DNA of 64,000 nucleotides from Saprospiraceae bacterium (GTDB lineage Bacteria; Bacteroidota; Bacteroidia; Chitinophagales; Saprospiraceae), in the NCBI GenBank assembly GCA_016711125.1, contig JADJTQ010000014.1:1-64000 (forward strand), in the 5' to 3' direction. The position numbers and the translations under genes are program-made. Below the pieces are notes generated by a model. It had not been told where the DNA came from. It was given only the letters and a program-made list of their open reading frames with translations, and made no database searches. Positions 28,514 to 38,163 of the stretch are shown here, piece by piece. Numbering within the stretch: the stretch's first letter is position 1; each line of letters starts with the position of its first letter.

Positions 28514-28809
28514 TCAATTTGCTTCCTTCTTCTTGTAATCGGGGATTGATTAAATAAAAATACGAACGCACAACATTCTGTATAATGCATACCCTGCGGG
28601 ATACGCACCATGCAGTAGCCGTTAGCCATAAGCAGGAAACTGGGTCAATTGACTAATCTATAAATATTGTATTTTTGTACGTATAACTAATGCACAATAT
28701 GGAGCACCGAACACTTCCTCCGGTCGTACTCCGGCTCCACTTGGACGCTAGCGGTAATTGTACTGAACGACCTCGGGAGACAAAACTAAATTTAAAATAA
28801 TTTAAAATA

Positions 28810-29202
28810 ATGATTAAATTTGCATACACAATTCTTTACGTAGAAGACGTAGAAAAAGCCATTAAATTTTATGAAAATGGATTGGGGTTTACGAGAAAAT
28901 TTGTAACACCTGAAAACGATTACGGAGAACTTTTGGTAGGCGAAACAACTCTTTCTTTTGCTTCAAAAAGTTTGGCTAATTCGAATTTAGAAGAAGGCTT
29001 TATCGAAAGTAGTTTGAATAGCAAGCCTTTTGGTATTGAAATTGGCTTTACAACAGACAATGTTGAAGAAACTGTTAAATCATTAGTTGATGCAGGAGCT
29101 GTTATTGTGGAAAATCCAAAGACTAAACCATGGGGACAAGTTGTTTCATACGTTAGAGACCTTGACGGATTTTTAATTGAAATTTGTACTGAAATGGGGT
29201 AA
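28810..29202 (+). CDS. VOC (glyoxalase/bleomycin resistance) family protein
   Basis: This 130-residue protein consists of the two beta-alpha-beta-beta-beta modules of the VOC superfamily: FAYTILYVEDVEKAIKFYEN at the start and YVRDLDGFLIEICTEMG at the end, with the metal-site Glu in IEIC. Such proteins act as isomerases, dioxygenases or drug-binding proteins, and the substrate is unknown. A 296-base spacer with imperfect inverted repeats (28560-28640) precedes it. Confidence 0.85.
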   Translation: MIKFAYTILYVEDVEKAIKFYENGLGFTRKFVTPENDYGELLVGETTLSFASKSLANSNLEEGFIESSLNSKPFGIEIGFTTDNVEETVKSLVDAGAVIVENPKTKPWGQVVSYVRDLDGFLIEICTEMG

Positions 29203-29355
29203 AGAGAACAAGAGTATCTACTTTGAATTAATCAAAAAATTTATTGAAACTTGCATCCGCAAGAGGAAAAGACTAATAATAAAATTGCATTGAGCAAAGA
29301 AAATAGCATCTGATTTTCCCGCTCTGGAATATTTTCAAAAACTATTAAAAAAAGA

Positions 29356-29925
29356 ATGAGAAAACTCAAATTGCAAATGCAGGTTTCCTTAGACGGCTTT
29401 AACTCAACGGGACCAAACGATGACCAGAAATGGGTGACCTGGGCTTGGGACGAAATCAAACAATATGTTTTTGACTTGGCAGACTCCACAGATACAGAAA
29501 TAATTGGAAGAAAGTTAGCGGTTGACTATATTCCTTATTGGCTTGATACCTATACAAAACCCGACGATCCGATGTATGAAGTAGCTAAAAGATTTGTAGC
29601 TAAGAAGAGAATCATTTTCACAAAAACACTCGAAAAATCAGAGTGGGCCAATACGGGACTTGCAAAAGGAAACTTAGCAGATGAAATAAGCAAGTTGAAA
29701 AATCAAAGTGGCAAAGACATTATCGTGTACGGAGGTAGTTCCTTTGTTTCCGCATTGATTAGGGAGAATCTTATAGACGAAGTTCATCTATTTGTTAATC
29801 CTGTTGCGTTAGGCAAGGGCATTTCTATTTTTGAACAGTTAGAAAATTGGCAACGGTTGAAATTGATAAAATCAATGACTTGTGATAGCGGAATAGTCAT
29901 TCTTCACTATGACCTGACAGTATAG
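29356..29925 (+). CDS. Dihydrofolate reductase family protein (RibD C-terminal-like)
   Basis: This 189-residue protein belongs to the RibD_C/DHFR-like family: KLKLQMQVSLDGFNSTG at the N-terminus, TEIIGRKLAVDY, IIVYGGSSFVSALIRENLID (nucleotide-binding Gly-Gly) and DEVHLFVNPVALGKG. It is not the housekeeping folate enzyme, and its true substrate is unknown. It is the third small AT-rich gene in a row. Confidence 0.85.
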   Translation: MRKLKLQMQVSLDGFNSTGPNDDQKWVTWAWDEIKQYVFDLADSTDTEIIGRKLAVDYIPYWLDTYTKPDDPMYEVAKRFVAKKRIIFTKTLEKSEWANTGLAKGNLADEISKLKNQSGKDIIVYGGSSFVSALIRENLIDEVHLFVNPVALGKGISIFEQLENWQRLKLIKSMTCDSGIVILHYDLTV

Positions 29926-30045
29926 CCACGAACCACTAATCATATGTTGAGAAATCAAACCACCTATCCTATCTCTGATAAACCTCGTAAGTTGTCCAAG
30001 GCGGGGTCCAATCTCCAGAATATGCATATGGATCGAAGAGTTCTC

Positions 30046-32464
30046 TCACTCCATAATCAACTCAAACCTTGCACCCATTCCAGCTTGTGGTGCAGTTAGT
30101 AGAATCTCACATCCTACTTTTTTTGCCAGATCGCGAATGATATGAAAGCCTAAGCCAGTCTTGAGATTAATCGAGGTCTCATTTTTGAATAATGCTCTGG
30201 CTTGTTCACTTGATAAACCAGGTCCGTTATCTGTAACGGCCAGATAGACCTTGTCTGCTTTGCGATATGCCTCCCATTTTATTTGTCCCATCTTTTTGTC
30301 CTGCAAAACCCTGACAGCATTTGAGGTCAGATTTTGCATGATGGTCTTCATATAATTTTCATCCGATTGAATGATCAGATTGTCGGGATTATGGAATTCA
30401 AATCGTATTTGACTCTTGCTCACTAAAGCAGTCAGCAATAAATGAGAATAGTTCTTGAACAGCGACCGACTGAATATCTGGTTTAAATGTTTCCATCTGT
30501 CCCTTACTCCACAAAAGCATGCTTTCCATATTTTCCAACAGATTTTCAGCATTGGTTGTAATGCGTTTCTGATGTCTCTCATGTTCCTCGGCTGATAGCA
30601 AATTTTCTTCGTCCTTTTGCAAGTAGAGAAAGTTGATCAGTGAGGCCACCGGAGCCCGTAAATCATGGCTGAGAATGGCAAAAAATTTGGATTTAATTTT
30701 ATTGGCTTCATCCAATTGATTGTTTAATTGTAGGAGGGTGGTATTAGTGCGTTTTCTGGTTTGGCTTTGCCGGTATAGTAGACCCCCAATCAGAGCGATC
30801 AGGGCAAGGCCAATGAGGGAAACTATTTTTTGCTTTCTTTGAATGCTTGTTTCGAGTTGACTGCGTTTGATGACCTCTTCTTTAATGGCTAGCTGACGGT
30901 CTCCTTCTACGGCTGCAATCTTGTTTTTTATGTCCTGCGAATAGATTGAATCCTTAATAATTTGACCATTTTTATAGTTTTCCAGGGCTGATTTAAAATC
31001 GCCCCTCTCCGCATCTAACTCCGATATTGCCTGTAATATTTGGGCTTGCATATCTTGAGCTCCCGTATTTTCTGCGAGAGCCAAAGCCTTCATAAAATAC
31101 AATACCGCAGAGTCTTGGTATTCAACCTTTGGGTTCGGTTTTGCTTCAAGATAAAAATTTCTAAATTCAATTCCCATATTCGTCAGGTTGGTAACCGCTG
31201 TTGGCGACTGAGGCATCACCTGATCAATCGTTCGTTGGAGTTCTTTGCGCAATTTGATATTGCCGGGATGGTCATGAATTTGCATTCCACTGATATTCAT
31301 CAAAATCCTGATCTTCTCTGTCAGGATGTTATTTTTATCACATACTTCCAGGGCCTGATTAAAATGAATCCTGGCAGATGTCGTGTCATCTTGATCCAGC
31401 GCAATCAACCCTAAATGTTGCAGGGAAGTTGCCTCATGTAAAGGGGCTTTGGCTTTTCTGGCATTTTCGAGGGTCAGGTTGGCATATTCGGTGGCTTTTA
31501 TCAGATTATTTTGATTCATAAAGAGGGCAGTGAGATTAGTGCCTACCAGAGCTACCTTTTCGTATGAATTTATTTCTTCGGCTAAGGTCAGCGCCTTATA
31601 AAAATACTCGGTGGCTTTGGTAAATTCCGATTGTCGTCGATAGCTTCTACCAATATTGTTGTAATTATTGACCATAGCTATTTTCGCACCAATCCTGTCA
31701 TTAATTTGCAAGCTTTCTTCAAAATATTCCCGGGCAAGGTTTTGATCACCAACATCGCCTACCAATAAGCCCAACGCATTCTTCAAAAGAGCTATTCCCT
31801 TTGGCCATTTCAGCTTTGTAGCCAGGCTTAATGCTTTTTCTACTTCCGCAATGCCCCCCTGGGGATTATAATTTAAATAAAGACCAATAAGTGGAATATA
31901 GTTATTGATTTTATTGGTATCATCGGGGGCTTCCTGCAAGATTCGGAGTAGCGAATCGATTTGCTGCTGGCCATCCGCAGGAACTTGTGCTTGGGTGACG
32001 AATATTAAGCAACTCAGGTAAAAAATCAGTAGCGACCTCATTTCGGCATTCGTATCAGTGCCCAAAGTGTGATCCAACAAAGAAGCCTTCGTATGAAGGA
32101 TTAGGAAAGACTCAAGCCGCTCCATGGTTTGCGCAAACCGGTCAGGGCGAATTGGTTTTATAATGAAATCAAGGGCAGAGACATCAAAACCTTCTATGGC
32201 ATACTCTGGATGAGCAGTGACAAATATACAAGCTGGTATATAGTTCAGCTCCCGGCGCAAGTCCAAACCGCTTAGACCAGGCATATCGATATCCAAAAAC
32301 AGTACTTCCGGATGCACTCCGTCTTGGGTTGCTATTAAAGCGCTTTCAGCTGAATCGAAGATACCAGCCACCGATAAAAATGGGTACTGGCGAATCTGCG
32401 ATTGCAGCCTGAGTCGGTCCAGTTCATCATCATCTACGATATAACATTTAAATGATCTATCCAC
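30046..32464 (-). CDS. Receiver domain fused to TPR histidine kinase (frameshifted near its end)
   Basis: The N-terminal 125 residues are a response-regulator receiver: acidic pocket near residues 11-13, phosphoacceptor D58 in LFLDIDMPG, Thr in FVTAHPEYAIEGF, Lys in FIIKPI. At residue 142 a second hydrophobic signal-like segment follows in frame (MRSLLIFYLSCLIFVTQAQ), then TPR repeats, a membrane helix (IVSLIGLALIALIGG), a HisKA box (FAILSHDLRAPVASL) and the HATPase domain. The HATPase part (30046 to about 30400) is in another frame, with one shift near 30400; its motifs are QNLTSNAV, DNGPGLSS and GLGFHIIRDLA. The receiver resembles those of LytTR-type regulators, but no LytTR domain follows. 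Alone, the kinase could start at 32041. Either this is a real fusion with the receiver in the cytoplasm, or two genes were joined by a deletion. Confidence 0.75.
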
Positions 32465-33150
32465 ACTGGAGTGATTTTAAGATTAAGATACAACAACTGC
32501 TGACTGCATTCATCGATTTTTATGGTTGTTGGTCGATTGATGGTTACGAATGTTTCTTTCATGAACAGCCAATCCTTTGCCAAATGGTATAAATTGACTA
32601 TTGGGTGCCGCAGTGGAAGAATTGTGTAAGCGATCGGAAACGACGAAGGACAGAAATCCTTGATCTGACAGATTGTATCGTTTTGAAGGCACGAGATGGA
32701 CCAACCATTTTTTTTGATGCTGGCAGATTGATTGGAAATGGTTCTTTTACCTATACTTTCCAAAGAGTTCTAGTAGGATATTGCGACGAAGGGCTTATGA
32801 GTGTCAGTTTCGTAAACCGGGTTAATCTTGAAACTAAATTGATGTTGAAGTTGTTTAAGTTGATTCAGATCCAAGATCATGCACAGAATCTCTCAGAATA
32901 GGTTTTGTGCAGAGCTGGATTCTAGGAGGCTGTGACGACTATAATTGACCATCTGCTGTGGTGCTCCGTGTCGTACTTGTAGCCTGGAGCCTTTAGTGTG
33001 GGGTCAATCGGCGTTTTGGAGCATAGAAGCCTAGCCGGAAGGGGGGGAATAGGATCCAATATTTTTGAGATTAGTAAATTTGGACTTACAATAGAAACGA
33101 TTAGCACCTTTTATTTTAAATATTTTAAATAATACTTTAGATTAGCAAAT
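32465..33150. other. Intergenic stretch, possible decayed reading frame
   Basis: No intact gene is recognised in these 686 bases. A plus-strand frame at 32605-32901 (98 codons, GTG start) translates to sequence faintly like a LytTR domain (EILDLTDCIVLKARDG, later LMSVSFVNRVNLE). The resemblance is too weak to call it a gene. A run of nine G lies at 33039-33047. Confidence 0.3.
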
Positions 33151-33561
33151 ATGAGCGAGTTAATTATAAATAAACTGGACTATGCACGAATTAAAAAATG
33201 TATTAGCGATGCAAAACAGTTTAAATCTCTAAATAATGTGGAGGCTGTCAAATTGATGAATGAATTAAATTCAGCTAAAATTGTTGAACCCGAGGCCATT
33301 CCATCAAATGTGGTGACAATGAATTCAATTGTAAAACTGAGTTTTTTGAACAACAATAAAAAAATTCAATTTCAGATAGTATATCCCGATCAGGCTAATT
33401 TCAAAGAAAATAAGATATCAATTTTTTCTCCTGTTGCAACCGCTCTGATAGGGTATCGAGTCAAGGATGAGATAGAATGGATCGTTCCTGCTGGGCTAAC
33501 AAAAATCCGAATTGATGAAATAATATATCAACCTGAAGCTGCCGGTGATTTTGATTTATAA
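33151..33561 (+). CDS. GreA/Rnk-like regulator of nucleoside diphosphate kinase type
   Basis: This 136-residue protein has an N-terminal region of about 45 mostly polar residues and a C-terminal GreA/GreB-like domain: VVTMNSIVKLSFLNNNKK, YPDQANFKENKISIFSPV, ATALIGYRVKDEIEWIVP. This is the layout of Rnk-type proteins, which bind RNA polymerase in the secondary channel without cleaving transcripts. The gene is AT-rich and preceded by an A/T-rich leader. No partner genes are adjacent. Confidence 0.75.
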   Translation: MSELIINKLDYARIKKCISDAKQFKSLNNVEAVKLMNELNSAKIVEPEAIPSNVVTMNSIVKLSFLNNNKKIQFQIVYPDQANFKENKISIFSPVATALIGYRVKDEIEWIVPAGLTKIRIDEIIYQPEAAGDFDL

Positions 33562-34003
33562 TCTTAAAGTCATGAATATTATCTGCGGAGAATAGCCGAA
33601 TTTGTTCTTATAAAGTCATTGGAGTTTGGTGTGCTCACAGCTATCCATTCGTCGGGATAGAATCAATAGGAATGCTAATCGGAATGGATTTTTAATAGTA
33701 AAGGATGCAATCTTCTTTGAGCAGACTCAAGATCATGCTGATATCATTCGGCAATTTATGGTTCACACCCAAAATGCAGGAGCTCTGAAATTCAATGATA
33801 AGCGATTTAAAAAATTGGATCCGAGATCTTAGAATGAAGGGAGACATATTTTTTGGCAGGCATATGACTAATCTCGGGATTACTTGTATTGATCTTTAAT
33901 GTAGAAGAAATATACAACTTTTCCAGGTCTTGGTTTGATCCTGGTTGCTAATATCATTGCATGCACTGCAATTCGAATTAGCCTGCGGGCACTCACCAGA
34001 CCT
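33562..34003. other. Intergenic stretch, no gene recognised
   Basis: These 442 bases lie between the Rnk-like gene and the convergent XRE gene. A 68-codon frame at 33626-33832 exists, but its translation resembles nothing known and it has no good start region. Confidence 0.35.
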
Positions 34004-34216
34004 TTAGGATACTTCCTTCAACCTGAATATTTCTTCAACCGGCAACTTAAAGTAGTGAACTATTTTCAAGGCAATCACCGTGGAGGGGATGAATTTGCCA
34101 ACTTCAATGGTACTGGTGTTCTTTCTTGAAAGACCAATCTGGTTTGCGAGGTCGCTTTGTGTCAAGCGATGCTCGGCCCGGAAGACGTGGATGCGATTTT
34201 CAAGTTTTACATTCAT
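34004..34216 (-). CDS. Small XRE-family (Cro/CI-type) transcriptional regulator
   Basis: This 70-residue protein is a single helix-turn-helix domain: IHVFRAEHRLTQSDLANQIG, then SRKNTSTIEVGKFIPST, then IVHYFKLPVEEIFRLKE. It is full length for this family of mini-regulators, which often control a neighbouring membrane protein, but none is seen downstream. It is divergent from the glycosidase gene; the chosen start of that gene at 34342 leaves a 125-base shared upstream region. Confidence 0.8.
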   Translation of the reverse strand: MNVKLENRIHVFRAEHRLTQSDLANQIGLSRKNTSTIEVGKFIPSTVIALKIVHYFKLPVEEIFRLKEVS

Positions 34217-34341
34217 TGGCCATCTGCTTGATGCTCCTATTCACCTTCCCGAAATTGAATGATATACTCATTCGGGACTGGCCGCGATATGTCTGCTCAG
34301 CACTATTATCGATTTTGGGAATTATTCATTATTTTGAGAGA

Positions 34342-35769
34342 ATGCATAATGAACCTTTAGCTAAGAAGATCTTACCTGGATTATTTGTCCCTATCGGAGT
34401 GCTCGCAATACTTCTAATGGGTTCTTGTACTTCACCTTCCGGAGGCCCTTTGCGGGTTTCAGACAAGAATCCCCGCTATTTTACCGATAGGAGTGGAGAG
34501 GCCATTCTGCTGACAGGCTCCCACACCTGGAATAATCTGGTAGATATGGGGCCAACCGATCCTCCGTCCCCTTTTGATTTTGCTGCATACTTGGTGTGGA
34601 TGCAAAACTATGGGCATAATTTCATGAGGTTATGGGCCTGGGAGTCAATGAACTGGAATACTACTACCTCCAATCCTAATAAATGGGGTAGGGAACCGGA
34701 AATACATATTGTCAAGCCGCATCCCTGGGCACGAACCGGACCAGGAATTGCGTTGGACGGTAAACCCAAATTTGATCTGAACAAATTTGATGATGGATAT
34801 TTCGATCGATTGAGATCGCGAATAGAAGCGGCAGAGAAGCATGACATTTATGTTTCTATTATGCTCTTTGAAGGTTGGTGTTTACAGTTTGCTCCTGAAG
34901 CATACGAGAATCATCCTTTTCACCCCGGAAACAATATTCAGAATCTGGAAGGCAATCTCAGTGGTGACAGTCTTGGTTTGAGTATCCATGAATTAATGAA
35001 TGATCGAATTACGGCAATCCAGGAGACCTATGTCAAACATGTGATTGAAGTGGTGAAGGATCTGGATAACGTACTCTATGAAATATCCAACGAGAATCAT
35101 CCGGCTTCTACCTCTTGGCAATATCACATGATCGATCTGATACATCAATATGAACTAAGCAAACCCAAACAACATCCCGTAGGCATGACGTTCCAATACA
35201 AAGACGGTAAAAATCAAGACCTTTTTAAGAGTCCTGCCGAATGGATTTCACCAAATAATGACGGTGGTTATCGGGATGATCCTCCCGAAGCAGATGGCAG
35301 TAAAATTATTATCAACGACACCGATCATCTCTGGGGTATAGGCGGAACCAGTGATTGGGCCTGGAAAAGTTTTTGCCGGGGAATGAATCCGATCTTTATG
35401 GATCCTTATGACGGACTTATACTAGGTAAACCCTTTGATGCGCAGTACGATCCAATAAGAGTAAGTTTAGGTCAGATCCAGAGCTTTGCCCAACGCTTAA
35501 AACTGATTGAAATGCTACCGAGAGGCAGTCTTGCATCATCGACCTATTGCCTGGCCAATGAAGGAAAGGAATACCTTGTCTATCTGGCAGATACCAATCG
35601 GGTAACTGTGAATCTCGTGGCAGTAAAGGGAGATGCTGGTGTAGAGTGGTTTAATCCGTCAACCGGCGAAACAATAAATGCACCGAACGTGACAGGTAAG
35701 AGTAGCCAAAGTTTTGAATCACCTTTTGTAGAGCAAGGGGTTGTATTGCTGATCCAAAGCCAAAATTGA
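34342..35769 (+). CDS. DUF4038-type glycoside hydrolase-like lipoprotein
   Basis: This 475-residue lipoprotein has a lipobox LLMGSC about 26 residues from the chosen start. An upstream extension of the open frame to 34126 would overlap the XRE gene and has no protein-like sequence. The mature protein starts with a strand pair (LRVSDKNPRYFTDRSGEAIL, LTGSHTWNNL) and continues as a TIM-barrel: GHNFMRLWAWESMNW, KHDIYVSIMLFEGW, NVLYEISNENHPASTSWQYH. The Glu in EISNEN lies where the acid/base of related barrels sits. A C-terminal beta-domain ends the protein. The family includes apiosidase-like and other polysaccharide-degrading enzymes; the substrate is unknown. A bidirectional terminator follows at once. 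Confidence 0.8.
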   Translation: MHNEPLAKKILPGLFVPIGVLAILLMGSCTSPSGGPLRVSDKNPRYFTDRSGEAILLTGSHTWNNLVDMGPTDPPSPFDFAAYLVWMQNYGHNFMRLWAWESMNWNTTTSNPNKWGREPEIHIVKPHPWARTGPGIALDGKPKFDLNKFDDGYFDRLRSRIEAAEKHDIYVSIMLFEGWCLQFAPEAYENHPFHPGNNIQNLEGNLSGDSLGLSIHELMNDRITAIQETYVKHVIEVVKDLDNVLYEISNENHPASTSWQYHMIDLIHQYELSKPKQHPVGMTFQYKDGKNQDLFKSPAEWISPNNDGGYRDDPPEADGSKIIINDTDHLWGIGGTSDWAWKSFCRGMNPIFMDPYDGLILGKPFDAQYDPIRVSLGQIQSFAQRLKLIEMLPRGSLASSTYCLANEGKEYLVYLADTNRVTVNLVAVKGDAGVEWFNPSTGETINAPNVTGKSSQSFESPFVEQGVVLLIQSQN

Positions 35770-35798
35770 AAAGGTGATCTATTGTCAGATCACCTTTT
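35769..35798. terminator. Bidirectional intrinsic terminator between glycosidase and katG
   Basis: AAAAGGTGATCT (35769-35780) and AGATCACCTTTT (35787-35798) form a perfect 12-bp stem with a six-base loop. T runs follow on both strands. It begins at the glycosidase stop codon and lies 57 bases beyond the katG stop, so it can serve both converging genes. Confidence 0.8.
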
Positions 35799-35855
35799 TA
35801 AAATCCTACGGCTATCAATTTGCTTCTAATCTTTTCGTGGTCAGATGACGCTGAA

Positions 35856-38060
35856 TCAAGTCAGATCAAAGCGATCAAGATTCATCACTTTGGTCCAGGC
35901 CGCCACAAAATCCTTTACGAACTTTTTTTGCGAGTCGGCACTGCCATACACTTCTGCGATGGCCCGTAGCTCAGCATTTGAACCAAAGACTAAGTCGGCG
36001 CGGGTACCGGTCCACTTTACCTCGCCGGAGCTACGATCACGTCCTTCGAAATGAGTCTGTGCTTCAGTTGTCGATTTCCAGGCATTACGCATCTCCAGTA
36101 AATTGACGAAGAAATCCGTGGTAAGGTGACCCGGTCGTTTGGTGAATACACCGTCCTGGGATCCATCATAATTTGCTCCAAGGACGCGCATACCACCCAC
36201 CAGCACGGTCATTTCCGGTGCCGTTAAAGTCATCAACTGAGCCTTGTCTACCAATAAGGCTTCCGCAGCAATCGGATGATCCGTTTTTTGGTAATTACGA
36301 AAACCGTCAGCCACGGGCTCGAGGTATTCAAAGGATTCGACATCGGTCTGCTCCAGGGTGGCATCAGCACGACCCGGAGTGAATGGAACGGTGATAATAT
36401 GGCCAGCATTTTTTGCTGCCTGCTCAATGGCAGCACTTCCGCCCAATACAATCAGGTCGGCCAGGCTTACAGCTTTACCAGCTGACTGCGCACCGTTAAA
36501 GGATGATTGAATGCCTTCCAGTGTTTTTACAACCTTAGCCAATTGGGTAGGCTTGTTTACTTCCCCATCTTTCTGAGGCGCCAAACGTATGCGGGCACCA
36601 TTAGCGCCACCTCGTCTGTCAGAATCTCTATATGTAAAAGCTGAACCCCAGGCAGTAGACACCAATTGCGATATGGTGAGACCGGAAGCCAGGATCTTAC
36701 TTTTCAAATCAGCTATATCTTGAGCGTCAATCAGTTTGTGAGTAACTGCCGGGATCGGATCTTGCCAGATTAACTCTTCCTCAGGAACCTCAGGCCCAAG
36801 ATAACGTATGATGGGCCCCATATCCCGGTGAGTTAATTTATACCAGGCTCGAGCGAAGGCATCGGCAAACTGGTCAGGATTTTCATGAAAGCGTCGGGAA
36901 ATCTTTTCATAGATCGGATCAAAGCGTAAAGAAAGATCCGTAGTAAGCATGGTTGGTTTATGACTTTTAGCCTGGTCGTAAGCATCCGGAATAGTGCCCT
37001 CGCCACCCTTAGCGACCCACTGATGTGCACCAGCCGGGCTCTTGGTGAGTTCCCATTCAAACCCGAAAAGATTTTCAAAAAAATTATTACTCCACTTGGT
37101 GGGTGTTTTCGTCCAGGTCACTTCCGGTCCACCGGTGATAGCGTCTCCACCCATACCTGAACCGTAACGGCTCGTCCAGCCTAAACCCTGCTCCTCCATT
37201 CCTGCAGCTTCGGGCTCTACTCCTACCAATGCCGTATCACCTGCTCCATGCGTCTTGCCGAAGCTATGTCCTCCCGCGATCAGTGCGACTGTTTCTTCGT
37301 CATTCATAGCCATACGCTTGAAAGTCTCCCTAATATCGATCGCAGCAGCTACTGGATCGGGATTGCCGTTAGGACCTTCCGGATTGACATAAATTAATCC
37401 CATTTGCACGGCAGCGAGAGGATTTTCAAGATCCCTTTCGCCACTGTAGCGCTTGTCTCCAAGCCATTCCGCTTCGGCTCCCCAATAAACATCCTCCTCG
37501 GGTTCCCAAATATCTTCGCGACCGCCTCCAAAACCAAAGGTCTTAAATCCCATAGATTCCAAGGCCACATTACCAACCAAGATCATCAGATCTGCCCAGG
37601 AAATTTTCCTCCCGTATTTCTGTTTGATCGGCCAAAGCAGTCTACGTGCCTTGTCCAGATTTGTGTTGTCAGGCCAGCTATTCAGTGGTGCAAACCGTTG
37701 GTTGCCGGTGCCACCCCCCCCTCGTCCGTCCTGTATGCGGTATGTACCGGCACTATGCCAGGTCATCCGGATAAACAAAGGTCCGTAGTGCCCAAAATCT
37801 GCAGGCCACCAGTCCTGTGAATCAGTCATCAGTGCTCTCAGATCTTCTTTTACGGCAGCCAGATCGAGTGATCTGAATTCTTCTGCGTAGTTAAATTCTT
37901 CACCCATTGGATTAGATCGTGAAGAATGTTGGCGAAGGATGTTCAATTTCAATTGATTAGGCCACCAGTCACGGTTTCTGGTGCCACTTCCGGCGCTTTG
38001 ATTTAGCGCACCCTCATGAAATGGGCACTTGCTTTCGCCGTTACCATTCTTATTTCCCAT
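35856..38060 (-). CDS. katG: Catalase-peroxidase
   Basis: This 734-residue bifunctional heme enzyme removes hydrogen peroxide. Visible signatures are the distal site MTWHSAGTYRIQDGRGG (Arg, Trp and His), the proximal heme-ligand region VALIAGGHSFGKTHGAG, the Trp-Tyr-Met crosslink partners (the Trp in MTWHSAG and later YVNPEGPNG), and the duplicated C-terminal domain (VSTAWGSAFTYRDSDRRGG). Length and frame are complete. It is divergent from oxyR, which is most likely its activator. Confidence 0.95.
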   Translation of the reverse strand: MGNKNGNGESKCPFHEGALNQSAGSGTRNRDWWPNQLKLNILRQHSSRSNPMGEEFNYAEEFRSLDLAAVKEDLRALMTDSQDWWPADFGHYGPLFIRMTWHSAGTYRIQDGRGGGGTGNQRFAPLNSWPDNTNLDKARRLLWPIKQKYGRKISWADLMILVGNVALESMGFKTFGFGGGREDIWEPEEDVYWGAEAEWLGDKRYSGERDLENPLAAVQMGLIYVNPEGPNGNPDPVAAAIDIRETFKRMAMNDEETVALIAGGHSFGKTHGAGDTALVGVEPEAAGMEEQGLGWTSRYGSGMGGDAITGGPEVTWTKTPTKWSNNFFENLFGFEWELTKSPAGAHQWVAKGGEGTIPDAYDQAKSHKPTMLTTDLSLRFDPIYEKISRRFHENPDQFADAFARAWYKLTHRDMGPIIRYLGPEVPEEELIWQDPIPAVTHKLIDAQDIADLKSKILASGLTISQLVSTAWGSAFTYRDSDRRGGANGARIRLAPQKDGEVNKPTQLAKVVKTLEGIQSSFNGAQSAGKAVSLADLIVLGGSAAIEQAAKNAGHIITVPFTPGRADATLEQTDVESFEYLEPVADGFRNYQKTDHPIAAEALLVDKAQLMTLTAPEMTVLVGGMRVLGANYDGSQDGVFTKRPGHLTTDFFVNLLEMRNAWKSTTEAQTHFEGRDRSSGEVKWTGTRADLVFGSNAELRAIAEVYGSADSQKKFVKDFVAAWTKVMNLDRFDLT

Positions 38061-38163
38061 GTTAAACAGAATTTTATTGATTCAATATAATATCGGTAAA
38101 TCTGACAAAATATTCCTTATTATTCAAATCAATAATTCTTATAATTGTATAACTTTTAATTAT
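38061..38163. promoter_or_regulatory. katG-oxyR divergent control region
   Basis: This 103-base AT-rich region holds the inverted pair TTATTGATT (38074-38082) and AATCAATAA (38127-38135) and a smaller palindrome ATTGATTCAAT (38076-38086). LysR-type regulators bind such dyads between divergent genes. No exact match to the classical OxyR ATAG motif series is evident, so the operator is an inference. Confidence 0.4.

Noticed and set aside
28514..28809. An integron attC site between the DUF4440 and VOC genes
   Set aside because: There are imperfect inverted repeats, but the GTTRRRY and RYYYAAC core boxes do not match and no integrase is visible. It is kept only as a hypothesis about cassette origin.
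34126..34341. Longer N-terminus for the glycosidase lipoprotein
   Set aside because: The extension overlaps the XRE gene on the other strand and would place the lipobox about 100 residues from the start. The ATG at 34342 gives a normal lipoprotein signal.
37404..37820. A 138-codon open frame on the plus strand
   Set aside because: It lies wholly antisense to katG, whose frame is intact and conserved. Its translation resembles nothing.
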